Below are positions 18,363-28,203 of a stretch of 64,000 nt of DNA, in pieces. Position 1 is the first letter of the stretch; every line of letters begins with the position of its first letter. This DNA is from Chloropicon primus. Its lineage: Eukaryota; Chlorophyta; Chloropicophyceae; Chloropicales; Chloropicaceae. The notes beneath the pieces are model-generated. The model was not told the DNA's origin. It made no database searches and saw only the letters and a program-made list of their open reading frames with translations. The stretch is taken from positions 372,001 through 436,000 of the forward strand of contig CP060767.1 in assembly GCA_023205875.1 (NCBI GenBank), read 5' to 3'. The translations under genes were made by a program, and so were the position numbers.

Positions 18363-19592
18363 TCAGTCGACTGCCCTTCTGCTAGGACCCCTCGGCCCCG
18401 AAACTCGCCGCACCAGATCCCTGCAAGTTGCCCCGAGCCTCTCCCACGGCCAGGTGGAACATATCCTCCCAAGCAAAGTGGAAATGTTCGACAGCATGGC
18501 GTTCACGCTGTACGCCGGGTGCAAGATCGAGGTCAGGATCTTGAACAATGCCCTCATTCTCTTCCCGTGAGGATATATTTTCGAAAAAGAGTTCCGAGCC
18601 TGAACTCTCACCGCCTTTGGCGCGTAGTACGGACCACCAGGCTGCGACAAGGTGAACAGGACTTCCTGCACCCGGGCAGTCGTCGCCAACGACAGCGTCG
18701 AGAAGGGTATGAGCTCGTGAAGTCTGACGAGAGAAGACAGGTAGGTGATGATGACCCCCTCCACTTTGATCTTCCGCAGGACTCCGGCTATTTCCTTGAG
18801 GAAAAAATCCAAACTCAAGCTCCTCACCGACGCGCTCGCTGGGAAGCTGTACACGGTCTGCGCCACCTTCCTGGGTCCAAAGTAATAGAGAGAGAACCTT
18901 GCCACGAGCTGGGCGCACTCCAGCTGGGCAGAGGAGCTAAGCTTGTCCAGGCCACCGTCTGAGAGAACTACGTCATCACTGAGAAAACCAAAAAGGCTCC
19001 GAAACCTCTTTGCCTCTGTGTGAAGGTCAGACCAAAACAGGTGCCTCATACCCGTCAACAGCACTCTCGTGTACTTGTCCCTCTTCTTCCCTCGATGCCC
19101 CTGGAGCCAAATGCAGCATCACCCAGTCCGTTAGGAGCCAAAGAAAAACGTAATGCCTGCGAAGGAGAACACACTCACCTTTCCGAGGAGGTACTTGTAC
19201 GTTACGAGTGAAAAGCAAAGTGTGGCCTTGGGTGACGACCAGACCCTCTCGAACGTCTGCAAGACGTCGAGCCTCAAATCCTCGTGACATGACACGGAGA
19301 CCTCCTCGGCAATCGCCTCGTAGTAAACCACCTCCCTCCCGATGCGTCCTCCGTCGTCGTCGCGTCCTTCCTTCCATGCAGAACAAGATGGCGAAAGGTT
19401 TTGTGGGTCTCCCGGTTGTTGTCGTTGCTGATGCTGGGAACGGATTTTGGATAAAGCTTTCGTGCTGACTTGTCCGCAGAGGTCTACCAAAAGATGCGTG
19501 AACAAGTTGTCCTTGTCGAGGGAGTCGTCCACCTCCGTCGCCATCCTGAGGTGCCGCAGCACCTCCCTCGTCAGTCGCGACGACTCCTCCAT
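18363..19592 (-). CDS. Conserved-looking protein of unknown function, 3 exons
   Basis: In sense order exons are 19592-19470, 19370-19179 and 19100-18363, giving 350 aa. The intron 19371-19469 is a multiple of three with an open frame, so it may be retained (383 aa); intron 19101-19178 has a canonical GTGAGT donor and is well supported. The ATG at 19590-19592 (MEESSRL) is the first in frame. The chain is helical and soluble, with striking conserved-looking patches: VVYYEAIAEEV, LLTGMRHLFWSDLHTEAKRF and PGGPYYAPKAVRVQ. No TM, signal or catalytic motif is evident. I do not recognise the family. Its start region is partly duplicated 200 bp upstream. Confidence 0.7.
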
Positions 19593-20019
19593 CCTCTTTC
19601 TGTTTTTGGGAAGGGAAGGGGAATCCAATCCAGAAAAAACTCATCCAGGAAGAGAGAGAGAGAGGATGTGGATGGATTGATATGGATGATGGATGGATGG
19701 AGAAGGAGAAGGAGGGAGGGATTATCCTCCGCTTTGTCACTCTCTCTCTCCTCTTTTTCCTCTTTCTCGTCTTTCTCCTCTTTTTCCTCCATCCTCTTTC
19801 TGCTTTGGGAGGGAAGGGAAGGGAAGAGGAATCCAATTCAAAGAAAAATCATCCAGGAAGAGAGAGAGAGAACGCCAAGCCAAGGAGATCTGTGGAGGTC
19901 TGCGTGGCAATTAATTATTGATCAGCTGCTGCTGCTGCTACTGGTGGCCGCCTGACGGAATAATCAGGAGGTCTGCTTTTAATTCTAGAATCGCACGGCA
20001 GATAAACTCCTTCGCTTTG
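19593..20019. other. Intergenic with an about 80-bp direct duplication
   Basis: Segment 19785-19871 repeats 19585-19664, including the start codon region of the unknown gene, with indels inside a purine-rich part. The rest is CT/GA-rich low complexity plus the 3' flank of TRMO. No additional gene is seen. Confidence 0.6.
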
Positions 20020-21102
20020 TTACACTTTCTGTTTCCTCTTACCTGTAAGCCTAAGGTGCGCGTCAAGAATTTCAATAGTCTTGCTCTTCGTGTCCTCCAC
20101 GACGTACTCGACGTCGATGCACCCGAGGAGGTGCAGGTGGTAGACCACGGGATCCCTCTTGGCCTCGTCTGACGTCCTCTGGTACACTGATCGTATGTCC
20201 CTGCCGAGAACTTGGTTCAAGAGCCTGACCAGGTCGCCGAAATCATTGTACAGCTCCTTCAGAGTGCCTGCCTGGTCTCCACTCTTTCCGAGATTGTCCC
20301 AGCAAAACCGCAGCTTTCTCATGGCCTTGTCCGTGATGACCACGCTCGAGATGTGCAGGGGCTCGTGCTCCACCGCCCTGCCAACCCAAGCAGGTGTCGC
20401 GGCGGATTCGATCACGTCACAGAAAGGCACGTACGGCTTGATGTCGAGCACAGGAGAGCCGTCCACGAGGTCCAAGCCAGACACGATGAGGCACTTGTCC
20501 TGGACCGAATCGATCTTCGCCGAGCTCAAACCAATCGCATTCGGCCGGTGAGGACTCCGCGTCGCCAGCACCCCGACTCGCCCCCCGTCGAGCCTCGGCA
20601 CCTGAACCTTGCCCTTCATTCGCTCCCACTCCGTCCCAAGGTTCGTGTTCTCGTGGAAGATATAAAGTATCCAGCAGTGGCTGTACCCCTGCAGCCCGCT
20701 CATGATGTCCTTTGGAAGCTTTGTCTTGAGCTTGAGCAGCCCCTTCGCCGCTGGAACAAGATGGGGCTGGCGAGGCGTCCCACTCCTCCGACTGAAGCAG
20801 GTCCTCATGTAACCAATTGGCCTCATGGGGTAGGACTCATCCGCTTCACTCGATCCCAACGCAGATGCTGCTGCCTCCCCTTTGGCCACCTCAACACTCC
20901 CTCCGGTGCCCTGAAACTTTTTCCTCAACTGCCTCAGCTTCTTCTCCGCTTCTGTCCTTCCCCTCCGTTCAGCAGCTCTCAACTCCTCGCAGTGCTCGAG
21001 CTCCGTTCTCAGCTCCCGGCATCGATACATCAGGTACGCCACCGACACTCCGCACCCCACGAATGCCGCCATCGCTCCAGCTGCGCCCAACCCTCCAGCC
21101 AT
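20020..21102 (-). CDS. TRMO: tRNA N6-methyladenosine methyltransferase TrmO (TsaA/UPF0066 family), membrane-anchored form
   Basis: Single exon, 360 aa, from ATG 21100-21102. Residues about 90-235 form the TsaA-like beta-barrel: PIGYMRTCFSRRSGTPRQP, GYSHCWILYIFHEN, VQVPRLDGGRVGVLATRSP and HRPNAIGLSS, then VDGSPVLDIKPYVPFCD. These are the family hallmarks. TrmO uses S-adenosylmethionine to methylate N6 of threonylcarbamoyl-adenosine at position 37 of tRNA-Thr. A C-terminal extension (about 235-360) ends in VVYHLHLLGCIDVEYVVED, like the eukaryotic extension. Unusual is the N-terminus: a TM-like segment (AGAMAAFVGCGVSVAYLMY) followed by a charged coiled coil, absent from the bacterial and human proteins as I know them, which suggests anchoring to a membrane or organelle. 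Confidence 0.9.
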   Translation of the reverse strand: MAGGLGAAGAMAAFVGCGVSVAYLMYRCRELRTELEHCEELRAAERRGRTEAEKKLRQLRKKFQGTGGSVEVAKGEAAASALGSSEADESYPMRPIGYMRTCFSRRSGTPRQPHLVPAAKGLLKLKTKLPKDIMSGLQGYSHCWILYIFHENTNLGTEWERMKGKVQVPRLDGGRVGVLATRSPHRPNAIGLSSAKIDSVQDKCLIVSGLDLVDGSPVLDIKPYVPFCDVIESAATPAWVGRAVEHEPLHISSVVITDKAMRKLRFCWDNLGKSGDQAGTLKELYNDFGDLVRLLNQVLGRDIRSVYQRTSDEAKRDPVVYHLHLLGCIDVEYVVEDTKSKTIEILDAHLRLTGKRKQKV

Positions 21103-21442
21103 CTTCAACCACCTTTAGCCTTGGTCACCTGGACTCAATGAGCCAGATGCCTCGATCAATGGATGACAACGACGGTCAAAAGAGTCGATGGATGGCTCTT
21201 TCGAAAGCCAGAGAGGCAAGGCTTCGTCCTGTGAATTTGTTTTCGATTCGCTTTCCTTTTGTTCTCCTTCAACCTGCAAGCTCTTCCTTCCCCCAGAACC
21301 AGAACCTCCTGGCCCAAGGAGCCCAGAGGAGTAAATAATTATTGAGCAAGATTGAGCAGAGGAAGAAGAGGAGGAGGAGGCTGATGATGATGAGTTTGTT
21401 TGTAACGGTAACGGTTTGCTTCTTCGTGGTTTTAAGTTCTTC
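21103..21442. other. Intergenic between TRMO start and UFD1 end
   Basis: This contains one copy of the dispersed GGCTCTTTCGAAAG motif (21194-21220) and a double GTAACG hexamer near 21400. No gene is seen. Confidence 0.5.
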
Positions 21443-22588
21443 TCAAGTCATCTTGTACGACTTCCCCGTGAACGCTTGGAACTTTGGTGACTCTGGCTTC
21501 TTTTCCTCCTCCTTTTGCTTCTTTTGGCTTGCCTGTTGCTGCCTTAACGAGAGCGGGGGAGGCTTGGGAAGGTCCGGGTTCGCCGATTTGCCGCTACTGT
21601 CCCGTCCTGTAAATAGAAAAGGGGGGGAGGAAGGAAAGGAGATGTCGCGAGAGAGTCAGGTTACTGCTTGATGATGGGGAAAGCGAACGGATCCTGGCGC
21701 GGGAACGAGTGTGTACGTACCAAAAACAAGCTTTCCCGCTGCCCTCTTGCCCAGAGACCCCGGCTTACCCAACGAGGAGCCGCCGCCGCCCTTGGTTCCG
21801 GAAGATCCGGCCGTGGATGAAGACGCCCCTTGCTTCTGCTGCGGAATCGGGATCGACACGCTGGTCTGTGGCTTGCCGTCCAGCCTTCTGGCCGTGCCAG
21901 CAAAGGCGACGAAACTCGGGACCTCCTCCTCCTCTTTCGCCTCCTCGTCCTTCTTCTGCCCGCTCGCCTGGCCCAATTCAGGACCCGCAGGTCCTCCCGT
22001 CTTGGCCGGAACCCTCTTGGGCTCCACATAATCAAGAGGAGGCGCGAAATCCACCTCGCAGTCGGTCTCGATGATCGTCACGGCGTCCCCCGGCTGCGTC
22101 TCCACAATATCAATGAAGTACCTCTTGTTGTTGTAGTTCACGAGGATCGCATCGCCCTTGGTCAAGCACGAGTAGTTCCTCAGCGTCATCTCAAGAACCG
22201 CTTTGGGGTTTGAAATGTCCAGAAAGTCGCTGGTGTGCGGACGGAGCTTCACATAAGTTCCCTTCGAGAGCGAGATGCTCTTGAACTTTATGAGGTCTCC
22301 CTCGGACAGCAAAAGGTTCTGCATCATCCAGTACGGAATGTAGGCGTGTCCCTCATCCGCAACGAACTCCAGGACCCCACAATGCGACATCTTTTGCTCT
22401 TTTGGGTTGGAGACCTGAAACAGCATAGGGTAGTCTATCCTCAGAGAAGCTAACCTGTCCAGAGCAGAAGGCGGTAGGATCACTTTATCGCCATTTTCCA
22501 GCTGAGTCTTGTCGATGAACGACACGGGATACACTCGGTAGCTCGCCTCGAATCTCGATCCTCCGCCTCCACCTCCCACGCGCCACAT
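21443..22588 (-). CDS. UFD1: UFD1, ubiquitin recognition subunit of the Cdc48/p97-Npl4 complex, 2 exons
   Basis: In sense order exons are 22588-21721 and 21606-21443 (intron 21607-21720, GTACGT donor, TTTACAG acceptor), giving 343 aa, typical for UFD1. The N-terminal domain reads SYRVYPVSFIDK, KVILPPSALDRLASL, YPMLFQVSN, CGVLEFVADEG, YIPYWMMQNLLL and YVKLRPHTSDFLDISNPKAVLE, all strongly conserved in UFD1. The intron is needed because unspliced reading ends in a nonsense tail, whereas the downstream exon encodes the charged C-terminus ending KFQAFTGKSYKMT, which matches the family's conserved terminus. UFD1 with NPL4 guides ubiquitylated substrates to the p97 unfoldase in ERAD and other degradation routes. 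It diverges from the DUF751 gene. Confidence 0.95.
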
Positions 22589-23255
22589 CCCTTCAATCAA
22601 TCAAACACAAACACACTTCGATCGATCGAACACACTCGATCACACTCGATCCCCAAAACTTTTTTTCTTTGCTGTTGCTCGGCGCTCTCCACTCCAGTGA
22701 CCCCCAAAGTGAACGAAAGGGACCGAGGGAGGTCACCCGTTTCGAGCGTTACGCTTTCCTCCCTCCTCGCTCCTCTCTCGATGCAAGCAAGAGATCGCAC
22801 ACAGAGAGACAGAGAGACAGAGAGAGATCCACTGATCACTGACTCCGTTGTTGTTGTTGTTGTTGTTGTTGTTGATGATGGCGATGATGATTCTGTTGTG
22901 GTTCGCGATTCGGTTCGTGTGGACAAGGGGAATCGAACCCGACACCTCTCGCCTGGTTGTCCCTCCCCTCGAAACGCAAAGACGACCGACGACCGACGAC
23001 GACCTTCTCGCTCCGTTCTGTTTCTGTGAGCCACAGAAAAACTAGAATCCATCTCGAGGAGGAGAAGGTGAGTGAGTGAAAGGAGTGGGCGACATGTCGA
23101 CAGGGAGGGGACGGAGTTGAAGAGGAAGAGTGAAAAAATGGGAAGCGTCTTTTGTTCCTCTTTCGAATGAGCCCTCGCTCGAAAAAAACAATGGTGTGTG
23201 GACCATGCCACGAACTGATGAGGTCATCTTTCTCTTGGTCTCTCGTAGGTCATCC
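22589..23255. promoter_or_regulatory. Divergent upstream region of UFD1 and DUF751 genes
   Basis: 667 bp with a GTT repeat (about 22850-22875), an AGAGAC repeat near 22800 and a GCGTTACGC element near 22750. The plus-strand DUF751 gene may begin slightly earlier, at an in-frame ATG near 23205. Role inferred from divergent orientation. Confidence 0.45.
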
Positions 23256-23753
23256 ATGTTTCATTGCGGCCAAGTCGTAACGGTTGGGCGGGCGTTTAGC
23301 GTCCCGGGAGGGGTGAGAAGGAGACATGGATCGTGCATCTCTTGGGTGACACCCGCAAGGTCGAGGAATTCGAGCGGAAGGCCTTCTCCTTCGGCATCAA
23401 GCCCGGAGAGTGTCGAACTCGGTGCAGGGCCGAGACGGAGCAGAGGGTTCAGAATGGGAGCAATGGGGCCTCCTGGGGACGATGGGAAGCCTACGGAGCC
23501 AGAGGGTGACCTTGGAATCCTCCCTAACACCGGGCGTTACTTTCTGTACTTCATAAGCGTGCTCACTGGGACTGCATACGTTATGTTCAGACCGGTGTTC
23601 AGGTTCATGAAGAACTCGCCCCTCAAGGTTCTCCTCGTCGTGGGACTCGCCGTCCTGTCCTACGAGTTCGTGAGCTTTGTGGTCCAAGCCATGCTGGGTC
23701 TGAACGACGACCCGTTCGGCGGGCCGGTGAGGGGAGGGAACGGAGGTTTCTGA
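23256..23753 (+). CDS. DUF751 (Ycf33-like) plastid membrane protein
   Basis: Single exon, 165 aa from ATG 23256; an ATG 51 nt upstream in frame is an alternative. The first about 75 residues are Ser/Arg/Pro-rich, a likely transit peptide. The rest has two hydrophobic helices in a DUF751-like arrangement: GRYFLYFISVLTGTAYVMF, the linker RPVFRFMKNSPLK, then VLLVVGLAVLSYEFVSFVV followed by QAMLGLN. The second-helix ending, with its aromatic residue and AMLGL, matches the cyanobacterial and plastid family of small membrane proteins of unknown function. It probably resides in thylakoid or inner envelope membranes. It ends in a Gly-rich tail. Confidence 0.75.
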   Translation: MFHCGQVVTVGRAFSVPGGVRRRHGSCISWVTPARSRNSSGRPSPSASSPESVELGAGPRRSRGFRMGAMGPPGDDGKPTEPEGDLGILPNTGRYFLYFISVLTGTAYVMFRPVFRFMKNSPLKVLLVVGLAVLSYEFVSFVVQAMLGLNDDPFGGPVRGGNGGF

Positions 23754-23895
23754 AGGAGCAAACAAGGTCCGAAGTCAAGAAGAAGATAATTACAAACACA
23801 AATTATATCTGGTCTGGGAGAGACAATACTTGTGGTGGGTTATGTTACAAAGAATATATTTCGCGTCCTCGGCCACTGGGACGATCTCCTCGACC

Positions 23896-26800
23896 CTAAA
23901 GCCTGTTGTCTTTCGCCCAAGTGCAAACTTCTTGCTCGTTCCTTTCCATCCAGGCCTTGTTCGTTCGGATGCTTTCCTCCATCTTTTGGAACACCTTTGC
24001 CGGGATCCACTTGTCGTACTTCCTGTAAAAGCTCTCGAGCTCCTGCAGGCTCTTGTCGTCCGCAAAGCCGCTGCAGACCCTGCTGACGAGCTTGGCAAGC
24101 CTCGAGCTGCTCACGTCGAGGGAACCATTCACTTTCTCGTACAGGGCGTCAAAGTTTTCCTGCAGGTACTTCCAGGCCAACTGCCTTCCCAGCAGGCTCG
24201 AGCCAGCGATTCTGGCCACGAAAGACCTCACGTCCATGCTCGCCACGTCGTCGGTCATGACCAAGTCCAGGCTCTTGGCAATGAGCTCCTCCGTAGTCAC
24301 CGTTCCGAGGGCCAACAGGAGCTTTTCCTTTTCGTCGGCGTCCAGGGCCACCCTGTACCTGTCCAGGACTTGGTTGTAGCCCGCCAAGCCACTTCTGGCG
24401 GCCGCCTTGTACACGCTGTACCTCAAGTTGGGGTTTACATTCGTCGAGCTCGAGAAACCTTGGAGGGCCAGGGACTGCACTTGGCTGTTGCCGAACTCCA
24501 CGCCAAGGGAGAAGAGCAACCCGACGAGGAGCCTGTTCTGGAAGGAGCCCTCGATCTCCATGGAATTGGTCCGGGTCAGCGAAGGCACAAAGTTGTACCT
24601 CGTGATGGCCCCCGTGACCGCCTTGGATACCAGATCCTTGAAGTCAGAGTGGCAGGAGCTCCCTTCAAGCTTCCCTTCCACCCCTTTGAAAGCGTAGCTG
24701 ATGTCGTACCACGCTTGGTAGTCGGAAACCGTGCCTGCCGACGGAGCTCTCTTGCTCGCGGCGTAGGCCAAGTCCAGCAAAGTGGAGACACCGAGCTCCT
24801 TGGCCTCCACCAGGGCATAGGCATCATCGAGGAGGGCGGAAACGTCCACGCTAGAGAGGTTCCCTTGCTCGGCACTCTTCGCAAGCCTTCCCCACATCTC
24901 GGCGGGGTAGTTGACCCTGTAGAAGCCAGACTGATTTGGATTGAACATGACAAACTCATCCGAGGACTCGAGAGCCAACTCCTTGAGCTCACCCCCATCG
25001 CAGTCGCCCAGAACCCCATACTCGGGACCGTCGTCTGAGCTCGAGGTGATGTAGGAGAAGGGAAGCCACCAGTTGGACTCCATGTCCCTGCAAGTGCCAA
25101 GCCCAGTCTTGTGAAAGGGAGCCTGCGACATCTGCAGGACGCCATTGCTCGCGCCCGAGGGCGGAACCTTCCAAGACAGCTGGAGAACCGGGTAGTTCGG
25201 CCTCGAAATCCAGCTCTGCATGTCGCTCACAATATTCTGAAACTTGGAGGTTTTGGGGTTGTCGCCCATGGCTTTCCAGAACTGCGCGGACTTTGCGTTC
25301 TCGTACCTGTACTCCTTGAGGTAGGACCTCACTCCCTCGATGAAGGGGTCGGCTTCAAGGAGGTTCTCACTGAAGATGCTCTTGCCGCCAGACATGTGAG
25401 CCCTCAGCATCCTGATCACGGACGCTCCCTTGTCATAGGTAATCCCATCAAACAGGCCATCAATCTCGATGCTGCTCAAAGTCTCCTCGTAAGGCACGTG
25501 CAGAGGGTGGGAGCTCGGGTACGAGTCGGCGTAAAGAGCCGACTGCAGCGTGAGAATGGGGAAAAGAGTGTCCGCCGCGTACTCTGGCTTGGCCACCGTC
25601 ACCCCGATGTACTGAACATACTCCGCGAAGCCCTCGTTGAGAAAGAGGTCGTTCCACCAGTTCATGGTCACGAGATTGCCGAACCACATGTGAGCGAGCT
25701 CGTGAGCCACCGTCGTGGTCGCCCAAAGCACGTCAAAATCGCTTGCGTCCTTCGGATTCACCAGGAGGCTCGATTCCCTGTACGTGATGAGTCCCCAGTT
25801 TTCCATCGCGCCAGCCTCGAAGCTCGGGATCGCCACCAGGTCAAGCTTCTTGAGCGGGAAGGGGATGTCGAAGAGCTTCTCGTACACTGGAAGAATCTTC
25901 ACGCAACTGTCCAGGGCGTCGCCCAAGTCGTCCCCGTGCTCCGGGGTCCCCCACACGTTCACCGTGACCCTTCCCCCTTCAACCAGCTTGGTCTGCTTCA
26001 CCAAGTCTCCGATGACGAAGGCGACGAGGTAGGTGCTCATCTTGGGCGTCGTCTCAAACTTGTACGTGTCGATCACGTCGTCGCCCGAGTACGCCCTGGA
26101 GTAACCCCCAGTCCTCTGGGGGGTGTTGAAGAGCACCTGGAAGTTGTCGGGGCGCCTCGAGCCCTCGACGTCAGACCTCGGCCTCTTGACGTTAAACGTA
26201 AAGTCGAAAGTGGCCTTCATGTTTGGCTCGTCGAAGCATGGGAACGCCCTCCTTGCATCGGCTGCTTCCATCTGCGTGCTCGCCAGCGTATGCGTCTGGT
26301 TGCTCGAGTCCTTGTAGCTGCTCCTGTAAAACCCCCTCATGCTCTCCGCCAGTGGATACGAGAAGTCCATCGCCAAGTGATGCACCCTCTTCGGGTCCAC
26401 GGGCTCGTCCAGCAGAAGCTTCATCTGCTCCAACTCCTCGTTGTACCTGCTCTGGGGTCGCACCACCGTCCCGTCCACCATAACCAGCGACGCTTGAGAC
26501 ACCTTCACGTTCGCCCCCGCATGAATCGAAAGACACCTCGTCTCCTTCCTCGGACTCGCATTCTCCTCATCGGAGGAGGCAAAGTACGCAGAAACGCTTC
26601 CAGCAACTTGCATGTCATCCGGCTTGTCATCATTCCAGTCCACGTCCAGCCTCACGTCGTAGTGCATCGGAGTGAAGTCCCTCGGCAGAACGTAGGTGTC
26701 CGTGCCGCAGCCGCCCAAGCCGCCCCCTCCGCCATTCGACGACCCGGATCCATCACCGCTCTTGTTCCCAGAGAACATGAAGCTGGCGATGACAGCGAGG

Positions 26801-27147
26801 AGGAGGAAAAATGCGAGTGCAGGCAAGATGGCACTGAGTTGCCTCCTCCTGTTTTTGGGAAGCTTGTACCACCACATGGGCGCGAGGGATGCGAAGTCTG
26901 GACAATCCACTCCGCAGCACTGCCTCTTCCTGATTCTGGCATACTGGTCCCAATCCAGCAGACCCAAGTCCTCGTCCTGGTCTTCGAGAATGTACTGGTC
27001 GTCGTCGTCCGCGAGGGCTTCGTTCTCGAACACGGAGACGAACTCTCCCCCCTCGGAATACGTCCTCGCCCTCCCCTGTCCGTTACCGGTAACAGCATCT
27101 TTCGCCATGGAGTTCATCTCCACGTCTCCTCCTTCCGGAGCTGACAT
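23896..27147 (-). CDS. M1-family membrane aminopeptidase
   Basis: Single exon, 1083 aa, ATG 27145-27147. It is a type II membrane protein: acidic cytosolic tail, TM at about residues 103-124 (AILPALAFFLLLAVIASFMF), Gly/Ser linker, then the M1 peptidase. It has the exopeptidase motif GAMENWG (near residue 446) and the zinc site HELAH (near 482) with the third ligand in NEGFAEY about 22 residues later. The C-terminal half is the ERAP1_C-like helical domain. Length and layout match the APN/ERAP/TRHDE group. It removes N-terminal residues from peptides at the cell surface or in the secretory lumen; specificity cannot be read from sequence. A long antisense open frame over it is a codon-bias shadow. 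A duplicated 85-bp element lies 185-480 bp upstream. Confidence 0.95.
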   Translation of the reverse strand: MSAPEGGDVEMNSMAKDAVTGNGQGRARTYSEGGEFVSVFENEALADDDDQYILEDQDEDLGLLDWDQYARIRKRQCCGVDCPDFASLAPMWWYKLPKNRRRQLSAILPALAFFLLLAVIASFMFSGNKSGDGSGSSNGGGGGLGGCGTDTYVLPRDFTPMHYDVRLDVDWNDDKPDDMQVAGSVSAYFASSDEENASPRKETRCLSIHAGANVKVSQASLVMVDGTVVRPQSRYNEELEQMKLLLDEPVDPKRVHHLAMDFSYPLAESMRGFYRSSYKDSSNQTHTLASTQMEAADARRAFPCFDEPNMKATFDFTFNVKRPRSDVEGSRRPDNFQVLFNTPQRTGGYSRAYSGDDVIDTYKFETTPKMSTYLVAFVIGDLVKQTKLVEGGRVTVNVWGTPEHGDDLGDALDSCVKILPVYEKLFDIPFPLKKLDLVAIPSFEAGAMENWGLITYRESSLLVNPKDASDFDVLWATTTVAHELAHMWFGNLVTMNWWNDLFLNEGFAEYVQYIGVTVAKPEYAADTLFPILTLQSALYADSYPSSHPLHVPYEETLSSIEIDGLFDGITYDKGASVIRMLRAHMSGGKSIFSENLLEADPFIEGVRSYLKEYRYENAKSAQFWKAMGDNPKTSKFQNIVSDMQSWISRPNYPVLQLSWKVPPSGASNGVLQMSQAPFHKTGLGTCRDMESNWWLPFSYITSSSDDGPEYGVLGDCDGGELKELALESSDEFVMFNPNQSGFYRVNYPAEMWGRLAKSAEQGNLSSVDVSALLDDAYALVEAKELGVSTLLDLAYAASKRAPSAGTVSDYQAWYDISYAFKGVEGKLEGSSCHSDFKDLVSKAVTGAITRYNFVPSLTRTNSMEIEGSFQNRLLVGLLFSLGVEFGNSQVQSLALQGFSSSTNVNPNLRYSVYKAAARSGLAGYNQVLDRYRVALDADEKEKLLLALGTVTTEELIAKSLDLVMTDDVASMDVRSFVARIAGSSLLGRQLAWKYLQENFDALYEKVNGSLDVSSSRLAKLVSRVCSGFADDKSLQELESFYRKYDKWIPAKVFQKMEESIRTNKAWMERNEQEVCTWAKDNRL

Positions 27148-27331
27148 CTCTCTCCCTCTGTCTCTGCTCTCTCACTCACTCACTCTCTCCCTCTCCCTCT
27201 TCCTCTTCTCCTCCTCGTCGTCAGCTCCCCTCGTAGTCTCCGTGAACCCTCTCGCTCTCTTCACCACATGAAGTTAGGAACAGAAGGAGAGGGGAGAGGA
27301 GGAGGAGAGAGGGAAGGGAAGGATGAGGATG

Positions 27332-27416
27332 AACATCACAATGTGATGTGACCCGGGGCTTGGCTTGGGCCTGATGATCGATGACGTCTCTCCTCCTTTT
27401 GTCCTTCCTTTGTCTC
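27332..27416. repeat. 85-bp direct repeat, copy 1
   Basis: This matches 27541-27625 with three mismatches and no gap by eye. It begins with an imperfect palindrome (AACATCACAATGTGATG), followed by CCGGGGCTTGGCTTGGGCC and GATGATCGATGAC. Confidence 0.85.
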
Positions 27417-27540
27417 ATTCTCTTCTGTTTTTTGATGAACTGAAAGGAAAGGAGAGACTCTCAGACAGAGCTGATGATGATGATGCCTTTGACGAGACCG
27501 AGACGAGAACAGGGAGGAGAGGAGAGAGGGAAGGGATCAC

Positions 27541-27625
27541 AACATCACAATGTGATGTGATCCGGGGCTTGGCTTGGGCCTGATGATCGATGACTTCTCT
27601 CCTCTTTTTGTCCTTCCTTTGTCTC
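27541..27625. repeat. 85-bp direct repeat, copy 2
   Basis: Partner of 27332-27416, offset 209 bp. Flanking GGGAGGAGAGGAGAGAGGGA-like purine runs are also similar, so the duplicated unit may be somewhat longer. Confidence 0.85.
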
Positions 27626-27798
27626 CTCCTCCTCGCGCTCGCCCGTTATGATGGTTCAGCGGAAGGGAGAAATCCACCAGAAGAGAAAAGAACAGAGAGA
27701 AAGGAGGAGGAATCAGAAGAGGAAGCGAAGGCCGATGACAGGTTGGTAACACATCATTGTCTTGGTTAAGAATTGGCCTTGATCCAATCGATGACGTG

Positions 27799-28203
27799 CT
27801 AGTCGTTATAAGACTTCGCCACTCTCACGCAATCCTCTGGGTCCCAAGGGCAAGGCGGGTCCTGGCTTCGAGCCCACTTCAGAATTTCGAGGTGACCTCC
27901 CCGAGCTGCACAATAACAAGTCCTCTCGTCCCAATCACAAGGCGGATTCTGGCTCCGGGCCCACTGCAGAACATCAAGGTGACCTCCTTCAGCTGCACAA
28001 GAACAAGTCTCTTCATTAAACTTGCACCCCTCGCTCTTCAGCCATTCCAATATCTCAATATGACCTCCGGCAGCAGCGCCTACAACTGCTACCACTTCAT
28101 TATTATCGCTTCCAGAATACTTGCCCTTGATCTTCAAAGGTATCCCTTGGCTCACCAACCACTCCATCGCCTTCTTGCTGCCCTGGAAAGCAGCGAGGTA
28201 CAT
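27799..28203 (-). CDS. Ankyrin-type repeat protein, possibly 5' incomplete
   Basis: 134 aa from the first in-frame ATG (28201-28203); the frame stays open for another 18 codons upstream, so a first exon may be missing. Repeats of about 28-35 residues share an A-A-x-G-G-H-L/I-E-I/V-L-x-W core (AAAGGHIEILEWLKSEGC, AAEGGHLDVLQWARSQNP, AARGGHLEILKWARSQDP). This is the ankyrin-like repeat common in large algal and protist families, normally a protein-interaction scaffold. Cys and Trp recur at fixed positions. The partner is unknown. Confidence 0.7.
   Translation of the reverse strand: MYLAAFQGSKKAMEWLVSQGIPLKIKGKYSGSDNNEVVAVVGAAAGGHIEILEWLKSEGCKFNEETCSCAAEGGHLDVLQWARSQNPPCDWDERTCYCAARGGHLEILKWARSQDPPCPWDPEDCVRVAKSYND

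Larger units (their letters stand above)
27148..27798. other. Intergenic with duplicated 85-bp element
   Basis: Upstream of the aminopeptidase and downstream of the ankyrin-type gene. Its main content is the direct repeat 27332-27416/27541-27625, in an otherwise purine-rich stretch. No gene recognised. Confidence 0.6.

Noticed and set aside
22915-22965. tRNA-like T-arm (GGGTTCGATTCCCC on the minus strand)
   Set aside because: The stem does not pair over five bases and no D-arm, anticodon arm or acceptor stem could be fitted around it.
25111-27144. 677-codon plus-strand frame over the aminopeptidase
   Set aside because: Antisense shadow of GC-rich codons; no domain, while the minus-strand protein has all M1 motifs.
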